From Vitrella brassicaformis (taxonomy: Eukaryota; Sar; Vitrellaceae), in NCBI GenBank assembly GCA_001179505.1, contig CDMY01000176.1, forward strand, positions 1 through 59,460: a stretch of 59,460 nt of DNA. Reading direction: 5' to 3'. Both the position numbers and the translations under genes were made by a program. The notes under the pieces were generated by a model. The model made no database searches. It was not told the DNA's origin and saw only the letters and a program-made list of their open reading frames with translations. This document shows, one piece after another, positions 56,910 through 59,460 of the stretch (position 1 is the stretch's first letter; each line of letters begins with the position of its first letter).

Positions 56910-59408
56910 CTATCTCTTCGACCCATTCGCCTGTCTCATGGACGAGTACTCATACAGATTCGCCGCACTACGCTGCCCGCCGGCGCTATGCGATGGCCCC
57001 CCTCCCCCTCTCCGCCCCCCATGTGTCTGTGTCAGTGCCGCCTGTGATGCATACGTGGCATAGCTATTCTGGTACGCTGGGTGGTGGGACGCAAAGCCGC
57101 CCGTCTCCCTCTGTCTCGGGCTTGCGTAGGTCGGCGTGAGCGACCCCTGCACCGAACGCCCCGCGCCGCTCTCCACCGGCGTGCTGGTGAATGATGTGGC
57201 AGCAGGAGGAGGAGCTGCAGCACCAGCCGACGAGAAGGGATCTCTCTTGCCGCTGGGGAAGGCAGGCGAGGGATGAGGGTAGGGGTCATGGCCGTACGCA
57301 AACGGTATGTGCCTCTCGTGTCTCTCATATCCTCCACCAGCCAAGCCGCCCCTCTCATCCAGCCGCGGTCGGCCACCCATGGCTTGAGCAGACGAAGGGG
57401 CGTGTTCATGGTGCGCGCGGCTGGGCAGGGGGCTGACGTCACGTTGGCTGCCATAGCGGGACAGATCAAGAGGCGTTCTTGACCTGTACGAGTGAGCGAG
57501 GGCATGGTCGCCTCTTCTGGGGTACTCGTGGTGCTGCCAGGGGGATGTGGGGGCATAGCTGTGATGCTGCTGCTGATGCCGATGCCGATGCGCGGTGCGA
57601 TCCATGGCGATGTGCTGGTAGGCATTCTGCCGCGGCTGCTCCTCCTCCTCCAATCGCCCACGACTGGGCATGGCACTCACGCTGCGTTGGGCGTCACGCA
57701 GTGGCTGGTAGTAGTGGTGGTACTGCCGGGAACTAGGTTGCTGGGCGGTCGGAGAGAAGGCGGGCTCCCATCGATGCTGGAAGCCGGCGATGCTGGCGAA
57801 TGCCGGAGGCTGAAGGACCCCCACCTGGCAGCTGGTAGGGCTGCCAGCGTGTTGAAAGGGGTCCGTCAGCGGTACCAATACCCCCTGTAGACCCGGCTGA
57901 GCCCTCCTGCCTCTGATGCCACCGACAAATGAGGCTCCTGTCTCCTCTGCAGAGGCCGTCCGCACGCCATAATCCACCACCCTACGGCCGACCGAAGACG
58001 GCGACTCGTCCGACTTTGCATGCGGAAAGGCAGCCCGGGGGCGGTGCACGAGGTGGCTGGGGGATGCCTCGCCAGCACTCTGTTGGGCGAATGGCACGAC
58101 GGGGTGGGGGAAGGGAAGGCGGTCTTGGCGTGAGACAGGAGGCTGTGGGCGGCGAGCGCGGCTGAAAGTGGTGTCCAGGGACTGCAGGGAGTCGTCGGCT
58201 AGATCGATTCGCACGTCTTGCGTCTGCCAGGAACCCACAGCAGCGCCGCTCTTCGTGGGGGACGCCGCGTCTTCCAGCAGCCGTGGTTCTGCTCGGGACC
58301 ATGACGTGTTTTGCTGCGTAACGGAGGCCGCGGTCCAGCCACGTCGGCCACCCTCTTGCCCTGCCGGCGAGCCCCAATCCCTACCACGCCCACCGTCGCC
58401 CATGCCCGCCACGCAGTAGCCTCTCGAGTCCCACGCATCAACCCTCCCACGTCGATCGTCAATCTGGGGGCTGCGAGGCTGGGCTGTGCCGACCAGCCTG
58501 AGCACCTCATCCCGACGCTCAGGCGGGACTGTCCGGGGCGGCTCGTATGCCGGGTAGTCGCGCAGAGATGACGACACGCTGCTGGGGGACATTGAGGGCT
58601 CGAAGATGTGTCTCCCGCCCGTGAATGGGGGAAAGGACGGGGGTGAGAGGTCTTGGTTCTGGCGGGCCCGCCTCGTTTGTGCGGCGCTGGCGAACGGGGA
58701 GAGATCGCTTAGAGCAGTGGGCGACGCATTCTCAGGTGACTGGTCGGCCGGGCCAGCCCCGATCGGTGGCTGGGGGTATCCCCGAGAAGGGAAGGCCGGT
58801 GATGGGGGCGGCAGGGGATGATGGTCCGGCGACTTCTCCTGGCCCTTGTCTCTATCGTTGCTGAACCGCATCATCCTGGGCCGGTAGTTGCGGATGTGGT
58901 CAGGGATGACCATCAGCGGCACCTCCTCCACGGGCGTGAAGGGTTTGTTGGCTCTCAGCGGCGAGCCCTCACTGCCGCCTTGGCCCTGGCCCTCGACCCT
59001 CCACGGCCTCTGCTGAATCGCCCCAATGCCGGTGTGGCCATCCTGGCTGGTCTCCTCAGCCCGCCACTGACGTCTCTGCCGCTGCCCGCCCTCGCCGCCC
59101 TCGATTGCGATCGTGCACGCCACCTGGGGCGACTGCAGACTCTGACCACCATTCCGCTGGGATGGCGATGCCGTGGTGGGTGCTGTGGTGAAGGGCTCCG
59201 GTGTGTGCGCAGGGGGAAGAGAGGGCGGGGGTGGGGCAGTGGGATGAGGCAGGGATGAGGACCTGGATGAGGGCGCTGAGTGTGTATCAGCCCTTTGGGG
59301 ATGCTCGGCGGTCTGCTGGGCCGATGATGTGTCGGCCGTGTGGTATTTGGTGTACCACGCCTCTGCCGCTGCAGACAGCGCTGCGATTGACATGCGACAC
59401 GATGGGTC
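56910..59408 (-). CDS. Long intrinsically disordered protein, 5' end beyond the window
   Basis: One exon of about 830 codons. It starts after an acceptor (tgtgtgtgtcag, next base 59408), so upstream exons lie off the right edge. The first residues (MSIAALSAAAEAWYTKYHTA) may be helical. The rest is Pro/Ser/Gln/Arg/His-rich with no folded domain: SLPHPTAPPPPSLPPAHTPE, a possible short conserved stretch VEEVPLMVIPDHIRNYRPRM, His/Gln runs (HRHRHQQQHH) and Gly/Arg-rich patches near the end (HGGRRGGGGPSH). The composition suits a scaffold or RNA-granule-type protein; no function assigned. The stop is at 56910. Confidence 0.75.
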   Translation of the reverse strand, partial: DPSCRMSIAALSAAAEAWYTKYHTADTSSAQQTAEHPQRADTHSAPSSRSSSLPHPTAPPPPSLPPAHTPEPFTTAPTTASPSQRNGGQSLQSPQVACTIAIEGGEGGQRQRRQWRAEETSQDGHTGIGAIQQRPWRVEGQGQGGSEGSPLRANKPFTPVEEVPLMVIPDHIRNYRPRMMRFSNDRDKGQEKSPDHHPLPPPSPAFPSRGYPQPPIGAGPADQSPENASPTALSDLSPFASAAQTRRARQNQDLSPPSFPPFTGGRHIFEPSMSPSSVSSSLRDYPAYEPPRTVPPERRDEVLRLVGTAQPRSPQIDDRRGRVDAWDSRGYCVAGMGDGGRGRDWGSPAGQEGGRRGWTAASVTQQNTSWSRAEPRLLEDAASPTKSGAAVGSWQTQDVRIDLADDSLQSLDTTFSRARRPQPPVSRQDRLPFPHPVVPFAQQSAGEASPSHLVHRPRAAFPHAKSDESPSSVGRRVVDYGVRTASAEETGASFVGGIRGRRAQPGLQGVLVPLTDPFQHAGSPTSCQVGVLQPPAFASIAGFQHRWEPAFSPTAQQPSSRQYHHYYQPLRDAQRSVSAMPSRGRLEEEEQPRQNAYQHIAMDRTAHRHRHQQQHHSYAPTSPWQHHEYPRRGDHALAHSYRSRTPLDLSRYGSQRDVSPLPSRAHHEHAPSSAQAMGGRPRLDERGGLAGGGYERHERHIPFAYGHDPYPHPSPAFPSGKRDPFSSAGAAAPPPAATSFTSTPVESGAGRSVQGSLTPTYASPRQRETGGFASHHPAYQNSYATYASQAALTQTHGGRRGGGGPSHSAGGQRSAANLYEYSSMRQANGSKR

Positions 59409-59460
59409 CTGACACACACATTGAGAGAAAAGATGGAGGACTGGTCTCAGATCTGTGTGT

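Noticed and set aside
1-59460. tRNA, rRNA or transposase genes
   Set aside because: No cloverleaf, rRNA core sequence, reverse transcriptase or DDE transposase motif was recognised on either strand by reading; a covariance-model scan was not possible.

Overview
The window is nuclear DNA of an intron-rich, GC-rich protist. Genes have many short exons joined by small introns that start GTGAGT, GTCAGT or GTAAGT and end CAG, and the introns are packed with TG, CTCT and GATG microsatellites. The standard code fits every gene I could rebuild. Two genes (an SSB and a DHH-type exopolyphosphatase) start with a signal-peptide-like segment followed by a basic, Ser/Thr-rich stretch, as expected for plastid import across extra membranes. 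Together this suggests a photosynthetic alveolate such as a chromerid (Vitrella-like). The lineage call is inference; no rRNA or organelle marker is present.

Layout: 0-6.3 kb holds a helical-repeat-like protein (-), a small multi-pass membrane protein (+), a rhomboid protease (-) and a J-domain protein (+). From about 7.7 to 8.95 kb there is a protein-kinase-like gene that stops right after its DFG-equivalent motif, where a 13 kb mosaic of segmental duplications begins (about 8.95-22.1 kb). The mosaic is built from three kinds of block (called P, O and Q here). Block O copies, in opposite orientation, the 3' end of a gene at 48.8-50.6 kb. Block Q occurs twice with different 3' ends, one carrying an RRM. 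23.1-27.1 kb is a large proline-flanked protein (-). 27.2-37.2 kb is gene-dense: a probable mitochondrial protein, a DUF1295/steroid-reductase-type membrane enzyme, the SSB (-), an unknown basic protein and a 15-exon exopolyphosphatase. 37.6-42.7 kb is a THOC1/HPR1-like subunit of the THO complex (-). 42.8-44.6 kb is a DUF3429/TMEM69-like membrane protein (+). 44.6-48.8 kb is mostly repeat-rich non-coding DNA with one inverted P fragment. 50.35-53.07 kb is a gene that reads in one continuous frame from a HAT1-type histone acetyltransferase into an OTU deubiquitinase. The right end has a CA-rich minisatellite and a long disordered protein running off the edge.

The most striking items are the predicted HAT1-OTU fusion (nine exons, 678 residues, frame closed across all junctions), and the dispersal of its 3' exon cassette into an inverted mosaic locus about 35 kb away, where new chimeric reading frames seem to have been assembled and partly broken.
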